Source: Cyclina sinensis
Taxonomy: Eukaryota; Mollusca; Bivalvia; Venerida; Veneridae
Reading direction: 5' to 3'
Assembly (NCBI GenBank): GCA_012932295.1
Contig: JAAONU010000010.1
Location: forward strand, 25,108,977 to 25,172,976
DNA: 64,000 nucleotides
Part shown: in pieces, positions 36,154 through 48,015 of the stretch
Position numbering within the stretch: position 1 is the first letter of the stretch
Layout of the letters: the number at the start of each line of letters is the position of its first letter
Notes under the pieces: model-generated
Told to the model about the DNA's origin: nothing
Databases searched by the model: none
What the model saw: the letters and a program-made list of their open reading frames with translations, nothing else
Program-made: the position numbers and the translations under genes

Positions 36154-37141
36154 CAAAGCAGTCTGAAGGACAGCTATATCCCCTTCCGCAGCGGACATGA
36201 ATGTGTACTTCTTGACCTTGATGTTGTGTCATGCATATTATTAGCACATAGTCCTATGATAGTAATTATTTGTGCCAAGTTATTTAAACTCTTCCATAAA
36301 GTCAAAAAGTTATGGAGAACATTTAACCTTGACCTTGGGGGTAGTAACCTGAATGTTGAGTTCTGCACATCGTGTCATAGTGGTGATCATTTGTCCAAAG
36401 TAATTAAAAAACTTTTCATAAGGCAAGTTAGTAAGCTATCGAGCAGACGTGAAATGTAGATATCTGACCTTTAACTGTGACCTTGACCTTGTGGATAGCA
36501 ACCCAATTATTGCGCTCTGCACATAGTTTCATAATGGTCATCACTTGTGCCAAGTTATTTCAAAAAATTTTCAGATGTTTAAAAGTTATGGAGTGGACAC
36601 AAAATGTAGACTTTTAAAACTTGACCTTTAAATAAGACCTTGACCTTGGGGATAGCAACCCAATTATTGTTATCTGCACATTGTCTCATAATGGTGATCA
36701 CTTGTGCCAAGTTATTTCAAAAATTTTTCAGATGTTTAAAAGTTATGGAGTGGACACAAAATGTAGACTTTTAAAACTTGACCTTTAAATAAGACCTTGA
36801 CCTTGGGGGTAGCAACCCAAATATTGTTATTTGCACATTGTCTCATAATGGTGATCACTTGTGCCAAGTTATTTCAAAAAAATTTCAGCGGTTTAAAAGT
36901 TATCGAGCGGACACGAAATGCAGACTTTTTAACACTTGACCTTTAAGTGTGATCTTGACCTTGGGGGTAGCAAACCAATTATTGCGCTCTGCACATCGTC
37001 TCATAATGGGGAATACTTGTGCCAAGTTATTTAAAAAAATTCAGCAGTTTAAAAGTTATGGAGCCAACACAAAAGTGTTTTGAACGGACAGACGGAGGCC
37101 ATTCCTATAATCCCCTCCCCGCTTTGCAGAAGGGGTTTTAA
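36154..37141 (-). mobile_element. family I Helitron-like element, copy 1 (I1)
   Basis: The left end is CAAAGCAGTCTGAAGGACAG (hairpin CTG..CAG), then CCCCTTCCGCAGCGG. The right end is CCCCGCTTTGCAGAAGGGG, its subterminal inverse. Core units of about 160 bp contain TTGACCTTGGGG, CACTTGTGCCAAGTTATTT and GAGCGGACACGAAATG. A short GAACGGACAGACGGAGG tract lies at 37082. Confidence 0.82.
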
Positions 37142-37298
37142 AAAAGATACATACAAACCATGATCTTTTTGAATCGGACTTGGCACCTTTTTTCACAAAA
37201 TGTTTTTTCATTAAAATGCACGTTTAGTTTCTCTAACAAAAAGTACTGGTGAGCCTGAAGAATTTTTGCTTTATTACATCAAAAAATTCTTTCCATAA

Positions 37299-37478
37299 CT
37301 AATCATGTGGTTGTATTTTCACTGCATAAATGTTAAGAGGAGCGGTCCTGATTCTATGTGTTACAAATTGTTTGACAGTCTGTAAACTTGGTCCAGAGAT
37401 CGCAGGATTTGTAATCTTTGGCTTTTCACTAGAGCCTTTTACCTTGATATACAGGCCGCATGGTCTAGACTTCTTTCT
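37299..37478 (-). CDS. candidate terminal exon, unidentified
   Basis: After CACTTACACAATAG the - strand stays open for 59 codons (RKKSRPCGLYIKVKGSSEKP ... NIYAVKIQPHD) to TAG at 37299-37301. An in-frame TAG directly precedes the acceptor. The overlapping + strand is open too, which weakens the case. No family is recognised. Confidence 0.25.
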   Translation of the reverse strand, partial: RKKSRPCGLYIKVKGSSEKPKITNPAISGPSLQTVKQFVTHRIRTAPLNIYAVKIQPHD

Positions 37479-37789
37479 CTATTGTGTAAGTGTACAGGTA
37501 AATTTAAACAGACCCAAATATGATTCTGTTCTAATCTTTCATTAATATGGTCATCAAAGAACTAAGTAAGGATCGCAGAATCTCAACAAAACAACATATA
37601 TGTATATGTATAGTTTGCCTCTTTCATGACTGAACGTGATCAAAACTGTAGTCTCTTCAATCGAAAACAATTACAATTTTCTTTCTCTTTATTACTTTTA
37701 CCTTCCATGATCAGAACTTTCTTGTGGGCTATTTTTCTTATATTCCAACTGATTTCAAGAGTTATCAATTTCATAAAATTAAAGAAAAA

Positions 37790-40646
37790 CAAGAGGGCCA
37801 TGATGGCCCTGTATCGCTCACCTGAATATGACTGCTTTTAACAAAGTTGCTATGGACTTGGTTAATTGAGCCCAGATGACCCATATTCGAACCTGACCTA
37901 GAAATTATTGAAAAAATCTTTCTGACAAATTTCAAGGTCGTTTGAACTGAAAATGTTACCTTAATGCGTGTTAACAAGGTTTTTTCCATATTTGGGGTCT
38001 GTGACCTAGTTTTTGACCCCAGATGACCTTTATTCGAATCTGAGCTAGAAATCACTAAAACATCCTTTCTGCCATTTTTCGAGAATATTTGGACTGAAAA
38101 GTAGCTTCTAGAGTGTTAACAAGTTTTTTTTCTATTTTTGGGCTCTGTGACCTAGTTTTTGATTTCAGATGACCCATATTCAAATTTAACTTAGAAATTG
38201 TAGAAACAACCTGTCTAACAAATTTCCAGGTTATTTGAACTGAAAATGTAACCTCTAGACTGTTAACAAGGTTTTTCCATATTTGGGCTCTGTGACCTAG
38301 TTTTAGACCCCAGATGACACAATTTTGAACTTGAGCTAAAAATCATCAAAACAACCTTTCTGACAAATTTCTGGGATATTTTGACTGAAAATGTAACATC
38401 TAGAGTGTTAACAAGGTTTTTCTATTTTTGGGCTCTATGACCTAGTTTTTGAACCCAGATGACCCATATTCGAATTTCAGCTAGAAATCATAGAAACAAC
38501 CTGTCTAACAAATTTCCAGATTATTTGGACTGAAAATGTTACTTCTCCTTCTACAAGAAGATTTTCAAAGTTTTCACTATATAAGCCTATGTAAAACCAA
38601 TAACCCCAGGGTGGGGCCAAATTTGATCCCAGGGGTATAATTTGAACAAACTTGGTAGAGGTCCACTAGACAATGCTACATACCAAATCTTAAGGCTCAG
38701 GGCCTTGTGGTTTCTGACAAGAAGATTTTCGAAGTTTTTCTTATATAAGCTTTTGTAAAACCAATGACCCCAGGGTGGGGCCAAATTTGACCCCAGAGTT
38801 ATAATTTGAACAAACTTGGTAGAGGTCCACTAGACAATGCTACATACCAAATATCTAAGCTCTATGCCTTACGGTTTCTGACAAGAAGATTTTTTAAGTT
38901 TTTCCTATATAACTCTATGTAAAACAAGTTACCCCTGGGGCGGGGCCATTTTTGACCCAGAGGCCATGATTTGAAGAAACTTGGTAGAGGTCCACTAGAC
39001 AATGCTACACACCAAATATCTTAGCTCTATGCCTTACAGTTTCTGACAAGAAGATTTTTTAAGTTTTTCCTATATAACTCTATGTAAAACAAGTATTAGC
39101 ATTTCCAAAAATGCTTGAAATCGCCGTTCAGCCATGCATTTCGTCTTATCGATAGATGAATGTATTTCATGTTCTTCATTCATTAATTTGATAATCTTAC
39201 AACATGGTTTGCACTGAAAAGCGAAGTTATATTTGATAATTTTCACACAGAAATTATAAAGTAGATGAAATACACATTGTAATTTTTATAGTAGCTGGAC
39301 TTTTTTTGAAAGCGGACGATTTAGCTTCTTTATGAAAAACATCCCAATATCTTTATACATCATGTTAAAATTTGCAGCATTAAAACCTTGTAAATATTGC
39401 TTTGTTGTAAATCAGTCTACGCATAATTAATTGACTATTTGCGTAGTTTTTTAATTTTATTTATTACTAAAAAATGTATACTTAACAAAAGCTAGATACA
39501 GTTCTTCAGTACCATAAGAATATTATGTGTACAATTTCAAACAGAATAAATTTTAGGTAAAAAATACGATATTGCCCTGACCCTTATCAAGCATATATAA
39601 AACACGGAAAAATCCTGATCAAACTCCTCGCACCGGTTACGTCACGCTTTGCTACTTTTACTGTACTAATCAGGGGAAGTAACCCCGGCAGGGAGTTTGA
39701 ATCCTGATTAGAATCGCCCGGAAGCAAGCATTTATTTTTTTCTTAAGTGCAAGTTTTGGAAAAAACAAACAAACCATACTCTTATTTAGACTACATTCTC
39801 TAGTTAAAAATGACATATAGCAAAAAATATTGCGATTATCCTGTATTTATCCAACACGAGCCTGAAGACTGGTACTGAGATCGTACATTGATGATGGTAT
39901 TTTTCAGTTGTAAGAATAAGTAACCCGACAAACATGGCGGTTGGGCGAGTCCATTACGCACCCCTTGCTGAAGAATTTTGACGTCCATTTTGTTATCATG
40001 TGATATGAAATGCTTTGCTTTGATTGGCTAAAGGCAGGCGGTGTACAGGCAAAACTGTTCAAATCTTGTTAATTGTATATATCGCCGTCCAGGAACGGCG
40101 ATAATAAGTTACCCCTGGGGCGGGGCCATTTTTGACCCCAGGCTCATAATTTGAACAAACTTGGTAGAGGTCCACTAGATGATGCTTTATACCAAATATC
40201 AAAGCTCCAGGCCTTGTGGTTTCTGACATGAAGATTTTTTAAGTTTTTCCTATATAACTCTATGTAAAATAAGTTACCCCTGGGGCGGGGCCATTTTTGA
40301 CCCCAGGCTCATAATTTGAACAAACTTGGTAGAGGTCCACTAGATGATGCTTTATACCAAATATCAAAGCTCCAGGCCTTGTGGTTTCTGACAAGAAGAT
40401 TTTTAAAGATCCAACTTTTAAAATCTGTTTTTAGCTGTGACCCAGAAATACAATGAACCGGAACCATTTGAACAAACTTGGTAGAGATTCATGCAAGGAA
40501 CATTTTAGGCTAGTTTCATTAAATTTTGCCCAGTGGTTTCAGAGGAGATGTCGTTTGAATTAATTGTGGACGACGGACGGACGGACGGACGGACGGACGC
40601 CGGACGATCAAGGATCCTAAAAGCTCACATGAGCATGCTCAGGTAA
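37790..40646 (-). mobile_element. family B Helitron-like element, copy 3 (B3), interrupted
   Basis: The left end is CAAGAGGGCCATGATGGCCC and the right end a 20-bp-plus GACG tract (about 40570) with GAGCATGCTCAGGTAAG. It has two kinds of core: units with GGGCTCTGTGACCTAGTTTT (37860-38530) not seen in other B copies here, then ordinary B units. A 1-kb insertion lies at 39094-40106. Confidence 0.85.
39094..40106. mobile_element. 1-kb insertion in B3 with TATTA/TAATA tips
   Basis: The B3 unit is split exactly between ACAAG and TTACCCC. The insert begins TATTAGCATTTCC and ends with the perfect hairpin TATCGCCGTccaggaACGGCGATA (40078-40101), followed by ATA. AG occurs on both sides, compatible with a 2-bp target duplication. 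There is no coding potential and I cannot assign a family. Confidence 0.7.
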
Positions 40647-40797
40647 GTTCTGGGTCTTATCTCAACGACCACTTCTACTTATGTCAACTCCTTTCTAATA
40701 TTTACATACCTCCAAAACCATTATCAAAACAAGTTTAGCTTTAATAAAATTATTCAGAAAAAAAACTTACAGATTTTAGATATTTACGAGAAAACTC

Positions 40798-40942
40798 CTA
40801 CACTGGAACCATTCCATCCATTTCAGATTCAGCAACATTCATGACGGGGCCATATGTGGACATAACACAATACTCATGCGGCACTGATTTTCTCTTTAGT
40901 TGCTTCCACCTCAGCCATTCTCTGCTGACATCTGGGAGTAAC
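40798..40942 (-). CDS. candidate terminal exon of an unidentified gene
   Basis: After GTTACAAG the - strand is open in phase 2 for 47 codons (LLPDVSREWLRWKQLKRKSV ... SEMDGMVPV) to TAG at 40798-40800. GC is near 48%, much higher than its surroundings, and the residue composition is typical of protein. In phase 0 the same acceptor gives only 22 codons (VTPRCQQRMAEVE...) before TGA, but that frame would join the candidate exon at 43451. I do not recognise it. D2 is inserted 27 bp upstream of the splice site. Confidence 0.42.
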
Positions 40943-40969
40943 CTTGTAACAAAATAAAATAAATATTAA

Positions 40970-42376
40970 CTAGAAATGGGTTTTTGATTGAATAAAAACA
41001 TATGTCTCCCCCCAGCCAGTTGCTGCAGGCAGTATTGAGTCAGACGATTGTAAAATAACGGGGATATTTTTTGTCAAATGTACATGATGAACAAGAAACT
41101 CATACTCTGTCAAGAAAGGATTGAGCAGAAACCTTGTTTCATATTGTACAAAATGGCTGTATTCATTCAGTCTAGTACCTGTAGCATGTTGGAATCATGT
41201 CGATGGCAGTGCTGTTACATAAAAATGGGCAAAAAACATGAAGCCAGTTACAAGGTGTCTTCTTCAAGCACTCAAGTTTAATCTATTTCCATTGATAAGG
41301 AGAAAAGTTACATCATGATAGTTGTAGTATGTTGGAACTACTCCTACTATGTTGGAATTTGACATTTAACCTCCAAGTGTGACCTTGACCTTGAGACACC
41401 ACACCCGCAAAGTGGGTTCTGCACGTCGCCTTGATGAGGTGAACATCTGACCCAAGTTTCATAAAAATCCTTCAAGGGCTTTGGAAGATACAGAGCGGAC
41501 ACGATTTTGTGACGGACAGACAAACAGATGGACAGACAGACAACCGGGGGAAAAACAATATGTCTCCCCCGATGAGGTGAACATCTGACCCACGTTTCAT
41601 AAAAATCCTTCAAGGGCTTTGGAAGATACAGAGCGGACACGATTTTGTGGCATTTGACATTTAACCTCAAAGTGTGACATTGACCTTGAGACACCACACC
41701 CACAAAATGGGTTCTGCACGTCGCCTTGATAAGGTGAACATCTGACCCAAGTTTCATAAAAATCCTTCAAGGACTTTTGAAGATACAGAGCAGACACGAT
41801 TTTGTGGCATTTGACATTTAACCTCCAAGTGTGACCTTGACCTTGAGACACCACACCCACAAATTGGGTTCTGCACGTCGCCTTGATGAGGTAAACATCT
41901 GACCCAAGTTTCATAAAAATCCTTCAAGGGCTTTGGAAGATACAGAGCGGACACGATTTTGTGGCATTTGACATTTAACCTCCAAGTGTGACCTTGACCT
42001 TGACACACCACACCCACAAAGTAGGTTCTGCACGTTGCCTTGATGAGGTGAACATCTGACCCAAGTTTCATAAAAATCCTTCAAGGGCTTTTCAAGATAC
42101 AGAGCGGACACGATTTTGTGGCATTTGACATTTAACCTCCTAGTGTGACCTTGACCTTGAGACACCACACCCACAAAGTGGGTTCTGCACGTCGCCTTGA
42201 TGAGTTGAACATCTTACCCAAGTTTCATAAAAATCCTGCAAGGGCTTTGGAAGATACAGAGCTGACACGATTTTGTGACGGACAGACAGACAGACGGACA
42301 GACAGACGGATGGACAGAAGGACAGACAACCGGGGGAAAAACAATATGTCTCCCCCATTTTTGGGGGGAGACATAA
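40970..42376 (-). mobile_element. family D Helitron-like element, copy 2 (D2), with ~300-bp extra segment
   Basis: The left end is CTAG (40970-40973), then a TTTTTGATTGAATAAAAA hairpin and TATGTCTCCCCCC. The right end is GGGGGGAGACATAA (to 42376). There are five to six 157-bp units with GTGACCTTGACCTTGAGACA. GAC-rich tracts lie near 41510 and 42290, the first followed by a second internal copy of the right-end sequence (about 41560-41575). Unlike D1, it carries unrelated sequence at about 41056-41355 before the first unit. Confidence 0.87.
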
Positions 42377-43450
42377 TAATATATCATGAAAACATGATTA
42401 ATTTAACAGAATTAAAAACTTTAAATACAATATAGCATTCTTGTCTGTGCTGGCCTTGAAATTAAATGGTTTTTCTGTTTCTGCTCTTCAAGCTCATAAA
42501 GATTCTTACTCACAACCACACTCCAAAAAAAAAAAAATCAAAACAAAACAAAAAAGGATTGACTTCAATGTTAACTTCACTCTAAAAGTGTATTATATAT
42601 ATTACATAAGTGTAACATTTACAAATGCACAGTGACTCTTTAAGCTGGCAGCAGACCCGAATCATTTTTTTCAAGTAGTCTTTCACTGGACATTAATTTT
42701 CATAATGCGAGGGAAGTAGCTCGATCGTCATTATGTCTGCATAAGGAAATTAACGCGACAACACATTGGAACTGTAAAACGTGATTAACCATCATTGAAC
42801 TAAAAATTTAGAATAGAATATGACACAAAAGATTAACAATATACTTAATATAACTTAATTCAAAAACTTAAGTCTAATAAACTTCAGTGTTCAAACCTCA
42901 GCAATAGTTACTTCAGTTCACACTTCATGACGACTGTATGGGTTAAACATCTTACTGGAAATCCCCCCCTCAAAATCAGATCGGCAGTCTACCATCCTGG
43001 AATATATTCAGAGAGATCAATCATTCAGTTTGACATAAATTTCAACAATCTGAGACTTATGCTATTTAATGTCTTATCAATCTTGTTTGCATTCAAAGGG
43101 TCACAAGAAATTGCTACAAAATAAAGAAACAGACTTCAGTGTTCCATGTCCACCCCTCAATATATACTCTTCACTTCTTATCTCAGGAAGCAGTGTTTTT
43201 GCTATGATAAGTAGAACCTATTTCAACTTTGACCTTGAATTAATTTTAAGATATTTTGTCTTATTTATATATCCCATTTCCTTTTTGCACTGTGCTAAGA
43301 TGTAGGTCATTCTTAAAACTGAGCACAGTATACTGTATACATGTTTTTTCATAAAACAAAAATCTGAAAACAAAATAAATGCCTTCTTCATGTCATTTTT
43401 TTCACAGTTTAAGACAAATAAGGACATAATATCTCAACAACAGATCTCAC
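42377..43450. other. unique AT-rich stretch, no supported gene
   Basis: I see nothing that I can support apart from short A runs (about 42524-42536). Confidence 0.3.
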
Positions 43451-43546
43451 CTTGACAGAAGTCTGCATCTGCAAGACTAGTTCCATAGCTGGATTGAGGA
43501 ATTCACTCAAAAGAGTACCAACATTCCCATACTTTTTTTCATTATC
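43451..43546 (-). CDS. candidate internal exon, unidentified
   Basis: The acceptor TTGTACTTAG and the donor CAAG|GTGAGA flank 96 nt open in phase 0 only (DNEKKYGNVGTLLSEFLNPA, then MELVLQMQTSVK). The second half looks like an amphipathic helix. Its phase matches the next upstream candidate exon (43887-43985). No family is recognised. Confidence 0.38.
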
Positions 43547-43886
43547 CTAAGTACAAAGGAAGTATAGCTCTGTTTTTGTACGCATTAACATCTGTTCATA
43601 TCCATGGGTTGAATCTTGATCAGAAATGTCTGTATCATGATTGATCCGAGCTCAAATAATGTTCAAACATGAAAGCCTTTGAAAATCAGGCAGACCAAAT
43701 AATGAACTTACTGAACTTTTTGCAATGTTTAATTGAAACTCTATTCACAAAAGCGTAATATGTGCAGTTTTATATAATTCATTTTTACTGACTATTTTCT
43801 TGTTTTAATGACCTATTTTATGCTTTCTCTCATGTTATATTTACCAAATCAAAACACTATATCAAGACAAGCTGATATTAGCTTAC

Positions 43887-43985
43887 CTGTTCTTGTAGAT
43901 AAATCATGAATGGCCATTTTCTTCCGCTCCTTACCAGAACATCGTTATTTTTTGATGTCTTGATTTTTAGGCACAATGTCAAAAG
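43887..43985 (-). CDS. candidate internal exon, unidentified
   Basis: The acceptor TTACTTGCTGTCCAG and the donor ACAG|GTAAGC flank 99 nt open only in phase 0 (LLTLCLKIKTSKNNDVLVRS, then GRKWPFMIYLQEQ). An alternative donor CTG|GTAAGG lies inside. It would join in frame to 43451-43546. Confidence 0.38.
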
Positions 43986-46812
43986 CTGGACAGCAAGTAA
44001 AATTTGGTTCAGTTAAATAATCATACCAAACATTTTTTTTCACCATGTCTGAAAGTAAGTAACAAATATAATTAAATACTATTTTTCATAATAGAACAAA
44101 AATGTCGGAGAACCAACAGCAGAATGCTGACTTCACTTTAACTGACTCTCATTCCAGATTGTTTAAAGTGACTGACTCAATGAGTCGACGATGCATAAAA
44201 AAGATCATGTTTTAAATATTAAAAATTCTAGACTGTTGTAATTGTGAAGAACATATGCAAACTAAGTTAGTGTCTTTTTTAGATACAGAAACACATCATA
44301 ATATAAAGCTTTTCACACTTTTATTGATGACAATTTTACCCCGTTAGTCAAGGGGTAGATACATTTTTTGATACTGTTAATTTTGACAACTTGCATCAAC
44401 AAATCTGTGTGGCTCAGTGTAGCTCACCAGCCTTAATTTTACTCACCGAAATGGTGTTGAAATCAAATTCTGTTTTCTTCAGTTTTCATGATGTACAGAA
44501 GCACAAAATATGTGTATTTTCCATGGTACCTTCTCTGTAATTTTAAAGAAAAACTTATTTAAGCTTAATTTTGTGAGTCAGTTGCTTTAAAATTCAGATC
44601 AGTCAAATATTCAACTCTGAAGACAGCAGTCGAGGTTGACCTTGAAAAAGTCAAACTGATCAAATGAATTTATTGAAAAGACTTTAAGCTATCATAATTG
44701 ACAAATGATAAAATGAAAAGCAAATGGTGCATATTAAAAGTTCCAATGATCAGTTAAAAACTTATACAATTGAAAACAACTGTATTCACAATATCCGTTT
44801 TAATTTGATAGCAGGCTCAAAGGAACACAGAATTAAATTCTGAACGAATAATTTAAGTAAACAAATAAATTTTTCACTCACCACCTGCGGAAAACCAAAA
44901 ACTTTGACCGCTGGCAATGGCACTATACATGTAGATATATACCGGTACATTAGGCACTTGTCATCAAGAGATCTCACATTATAACAGTTAAATAAATGAT
45001 AGCCTCCAAAACAGTGGTTTAATCTGGTGGTTTCTAGTTGTATCTGAAGTATAAAAAAGAATGGAATGTCTCTTTCAAATGAAAACAGTAAAGTGATGTA
45101 AATATGAGAACATAAATATCTCAAGTCAGAATTTGAGGACTTTGTATCCAGATCCTGCTGTTTTTGAAATTGATCAGCTTATCCATTACACAATATTTAC
45201 AAGACTCTCTTTATTAAAAATTCATTCAAAGAACAACTGTCCGTAAACAGGAAAAAATTTTACAACTTGTTTGCTCTCATCCTCTTGTATGTGATATATC
45301 GTTGTGGATAAATGATACTTATGAATAAGATGCTGGGAATAGAACGTACTATTCCAAATGGCAAAAATATGTCAAACTCAGAAGAACTGGTATAAGTACT
45401 CAATCAATTCAAAATGTAAGTCATAAGTAGTTAAAACATGAAGTGTCTAGCACGGAAAACCCACTGAATATTACTGGTACTGTTGTTGCATTTCTATTCT
45501 ACAAATCAAAAGCACTGGAGATGTACACTCGGGTCTTGGCCTACATACAGGTTCTTACCCTCCTAATATCGGTTCATTTGGAAACACTTCACACACAGTA
45601 TATGTTTATGATTTGTATAACCTCAATCCAATCTTTATGATTTGTACTTGATGTTTGTTCAATAGTTTCACATTGAGTTACATCAAACATACAGTTCTGT
45701 ATTGTATGTCAGTCCTGAAATAAATGAACCAAATTTATCAAAGATAAAAGTCTGGGACAGGTTTAATATAATAATAAACATTATATGGAAACAATGGGAA
45801 TGTTTTTTTTCTTATTTACTTCCACAATTACTTATGACAAAAATCTACTAACTGTTATGAGCATTTTTTTTTTCATTTGTAAATATATTATGGTTGGCAT
45901 ATAGAAAAGTAAGCTTTTGGACAAAATGAATATGCCAGTTGTCTCCCTTGTATAACAATCAAAGATGAAATAATTAAAAGTACAATAATATAAATATATT
46001 TCTTTAGCACAAATATAAAACCTCAACTTATAAACAGACCAAACATAGTACATAAGGTAGTAAAAAGATAAATAATATAAATTTTAGCTTACCTGGTTTG
46101 CAGAAATCTGCAAACCAACATTACAGTCGACTGAATACTGGCTGTAGGAACTAGAAATAATAATGAACTTTCATTAATTAGTGGAACTGATAAAGTTTAA
46201 GACAGAAATGTGCAACAGTTAAATCATTTCAGCATGCTATCGGTTTTATTTAAAACGAACACTCTGAAACCAAGCTTATGCACAAACTGTGAAATCAGAA
46301 TAATCCTATCCTATCACTATCTATGTCTTACATTTATTTATCAGTGGTACCGGTTGCCCATATTATTGACACCACTGAAGAGTGTAGTTACTTTAATATG
46401 TGGGACATTGTGCAAGAGACAAAAGGGCACTCCAAGTTCTTTTATAAGCACAGTGCATAGCACTAATATATTAGTACACTGTTTAATGTATCAACCGAAA
46501 GACGATAAGTAGTGTGTATCATACTCTAAACACCTGAATTACAAGTCATCTTACCTATTCACCTCAATTCAATCCTACCACAGGGTTAGAGCATTTTTAA
46601 TAGTTCACAAGGCAACATCTTGTGATAAGAGAAGACAAACACAGCGACTAGAACTGGCTAAAAACCTGGAAAACTGAAATAAGTATATAAAAAGACTAAA
46701 AGAGGGGTGAAATAGGTTTGAGTAATTGATAAAGTACTAAAATGACACTGCAATATGACCGAACTGTAGCCAAACAACATGGAAACTCTTCAATCTCATA
46801 AAGAATATATAA
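43986..46812. other. unique stretch with weak exon-like segments on the - strand
   Basis: A 162-nt segment at 44892-45053 (- strand) has the acceptor TTATACTTCAG, the donor GTGAGT and an open phase-0 frame. A 45-nt segment at 46093-46137 has the donor CCAG|GTAAGC and encodes YSVDCNVGLQISANQ. Phases agree with the exon candidates at 43887 and 43451, but each is short and unrecognised. Confidence 0.22.
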
Positions 46813-47510
46813 CAAGAGCTGTCAGTGGAGACAGCACGATGAACTGTTTAAGTACTAGATTATGGATAGCTAAGAAAGGGATAACTATTAAAAATCAATT
46901 TAATTCAAGATCTACATGTATAAAGACAAGAATCTTCTCCATGGTAGATGTAATATCATACATTTATATTTTTTTATCTTTGAAAATACCTCAAAAATAA
47001 AGAAGTTATACTGGAATATTACATTTTTTAAGAAAACTTCTAAGTTTAAAGGGCAGATAATTCTAGAAATATGGTGTTAGAGTTATGAAACTTTCCACAT
47101 ATGATGTGGGTGAAGATAAAGAACATATATTTGAAGTTTGAAGTAAATCCCTCTAGAAATGAAGAAGTTATAGTAAAAGATCATAAATTTTAAGAAAACT
47201 TCTAAGTTTAAAGGGGAGATAATTCAAGGAATATGTTGCCAGAGTTATGAACTTACCACATATGATGTGGGTGGTGATAAGAAACATATATTTTTTGTAA
47301 TAAGAAAATCCCTCAAGAAATAAAAGTTACAGTTAAATATTACAATTTTTTAGGACAATTCTTAGTTTAATGGGGAGATAATTCTGGATATACAGTATGG
47401 GTGCTATTACCACATATGATGTGGGTAGTGATAAGGATTATATATTTGAAGTTTGAAGGAAATCCCTCAAGAAATAAAGAAGTAATAGTAAAAAAATATA
47501 TGTTACTGTA
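46813..47510 (-). mobile_element. family H Helitron-like element (partial)
   Basis: The left end is CAAGAGCTGTCAGTGGAGAC with the hairpin CTGTC..GACAG. About three units of some 145 bp contain GAAAACTTCTAAGTTTAAAG and CCACATATGATGTGGGTG. No right end or GAC tract is visible. It gives way to a (GAAT)n microsatellite. Confidence 0.6.
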
Positions 47511-47587
47511 CCAAAACTTTAATCAGAAATCTGGAAGTGGATGTAGGACAGCTCTGAGCCTCTCCATATACTTTGTATAGTTGAGCT

Positions 47588-47713
47588 AATAAATAAATAA
47601 ATAAATAAGTAAATGAATGAATGAATGAATGAATGAACAAGTGAATGAATGAATGAACAAGTGAATGAATGAATGAATGAATGAACAAGTGAATGAATGA
47701 ATGAATGAATGAA
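47588..47713. repeat. (AATA)n/(GAAT)n compound microsatellite
   Basis: TAAA repeats are followed by GAAT repeats broken three times by GAACAAGT. The reverse strand translates to Ile-His-Ser-Phe repeats, which explains the open frames here. Confidence 0.95.
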
Positions 47714-47774
47714 ATATTTTGCATTATAATACATGTATCAGCTTATTCATGTTAGTTACATTTGATTCTTATAA

Positions 47775-47780
47775 TTTATT
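47775..47780 (-). terminator. poly(A) signal AATAAA downstream of the NACHT gene
   Basis: TTTATT on the + strand reads AATAAA on the - strand, about 240 bp after the NACHT stop codon. It is the nearest canonical signal in the right orientation. Confidence 0.4.
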
Positions 47781-47860
47781 TTTTAGTTCAAGGAGAAAAA
47801 ATAAATACAAATTTAAAATTTAATTCTAGACAAACAAAGTTAATAACAAAACAAACTTAC

Positions 47861-47961
47861 ATTTAAAGTATTCTTTAAAAACTTCAATTTCCATATTTTC
47901 TTTTCCCATCCCAGCACTAAATGTTAACAGTTTCTGTCCATAACGATTTATCTCTGTATTA
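47861..47961 (-). CDS. possible extra exon just after the NACHT stop
   Basis: The acceptor ATATAACCACAG and the perfect donor T|GTAAGT flank 101 nt open in one frame (NTEINRYGQKLLTFSAGMGK, then ENMEIEVFKEYFK), phase 2 to 1. It starts only 54 bp beyond the NACHT stop. It could be an exon of a different - strand gene, an alternative 3' exon, or just 3' UTR that happens to be open. Confidence 0.25.
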
Positions 47962-48015
47962 CTGTGGTTATATGCAGTTAAATCATTTATATACACACAA
48001 ATATGTCAAAACTAT

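Noticed and set aside
37299..37545. + strand 71-codon frame starting MLRGAVLILC, which could be read as a signal peptide
   Set aside because: No upstream promoter or splice context. The opposite strand is also open and fits a splice acceptor better, and neither is firmly supported.
47503..47734. Two - strand frames rich in Ile-His-Ser-Phe
   Set aside because: Pure translation of the (GAAT)n microsatellite.
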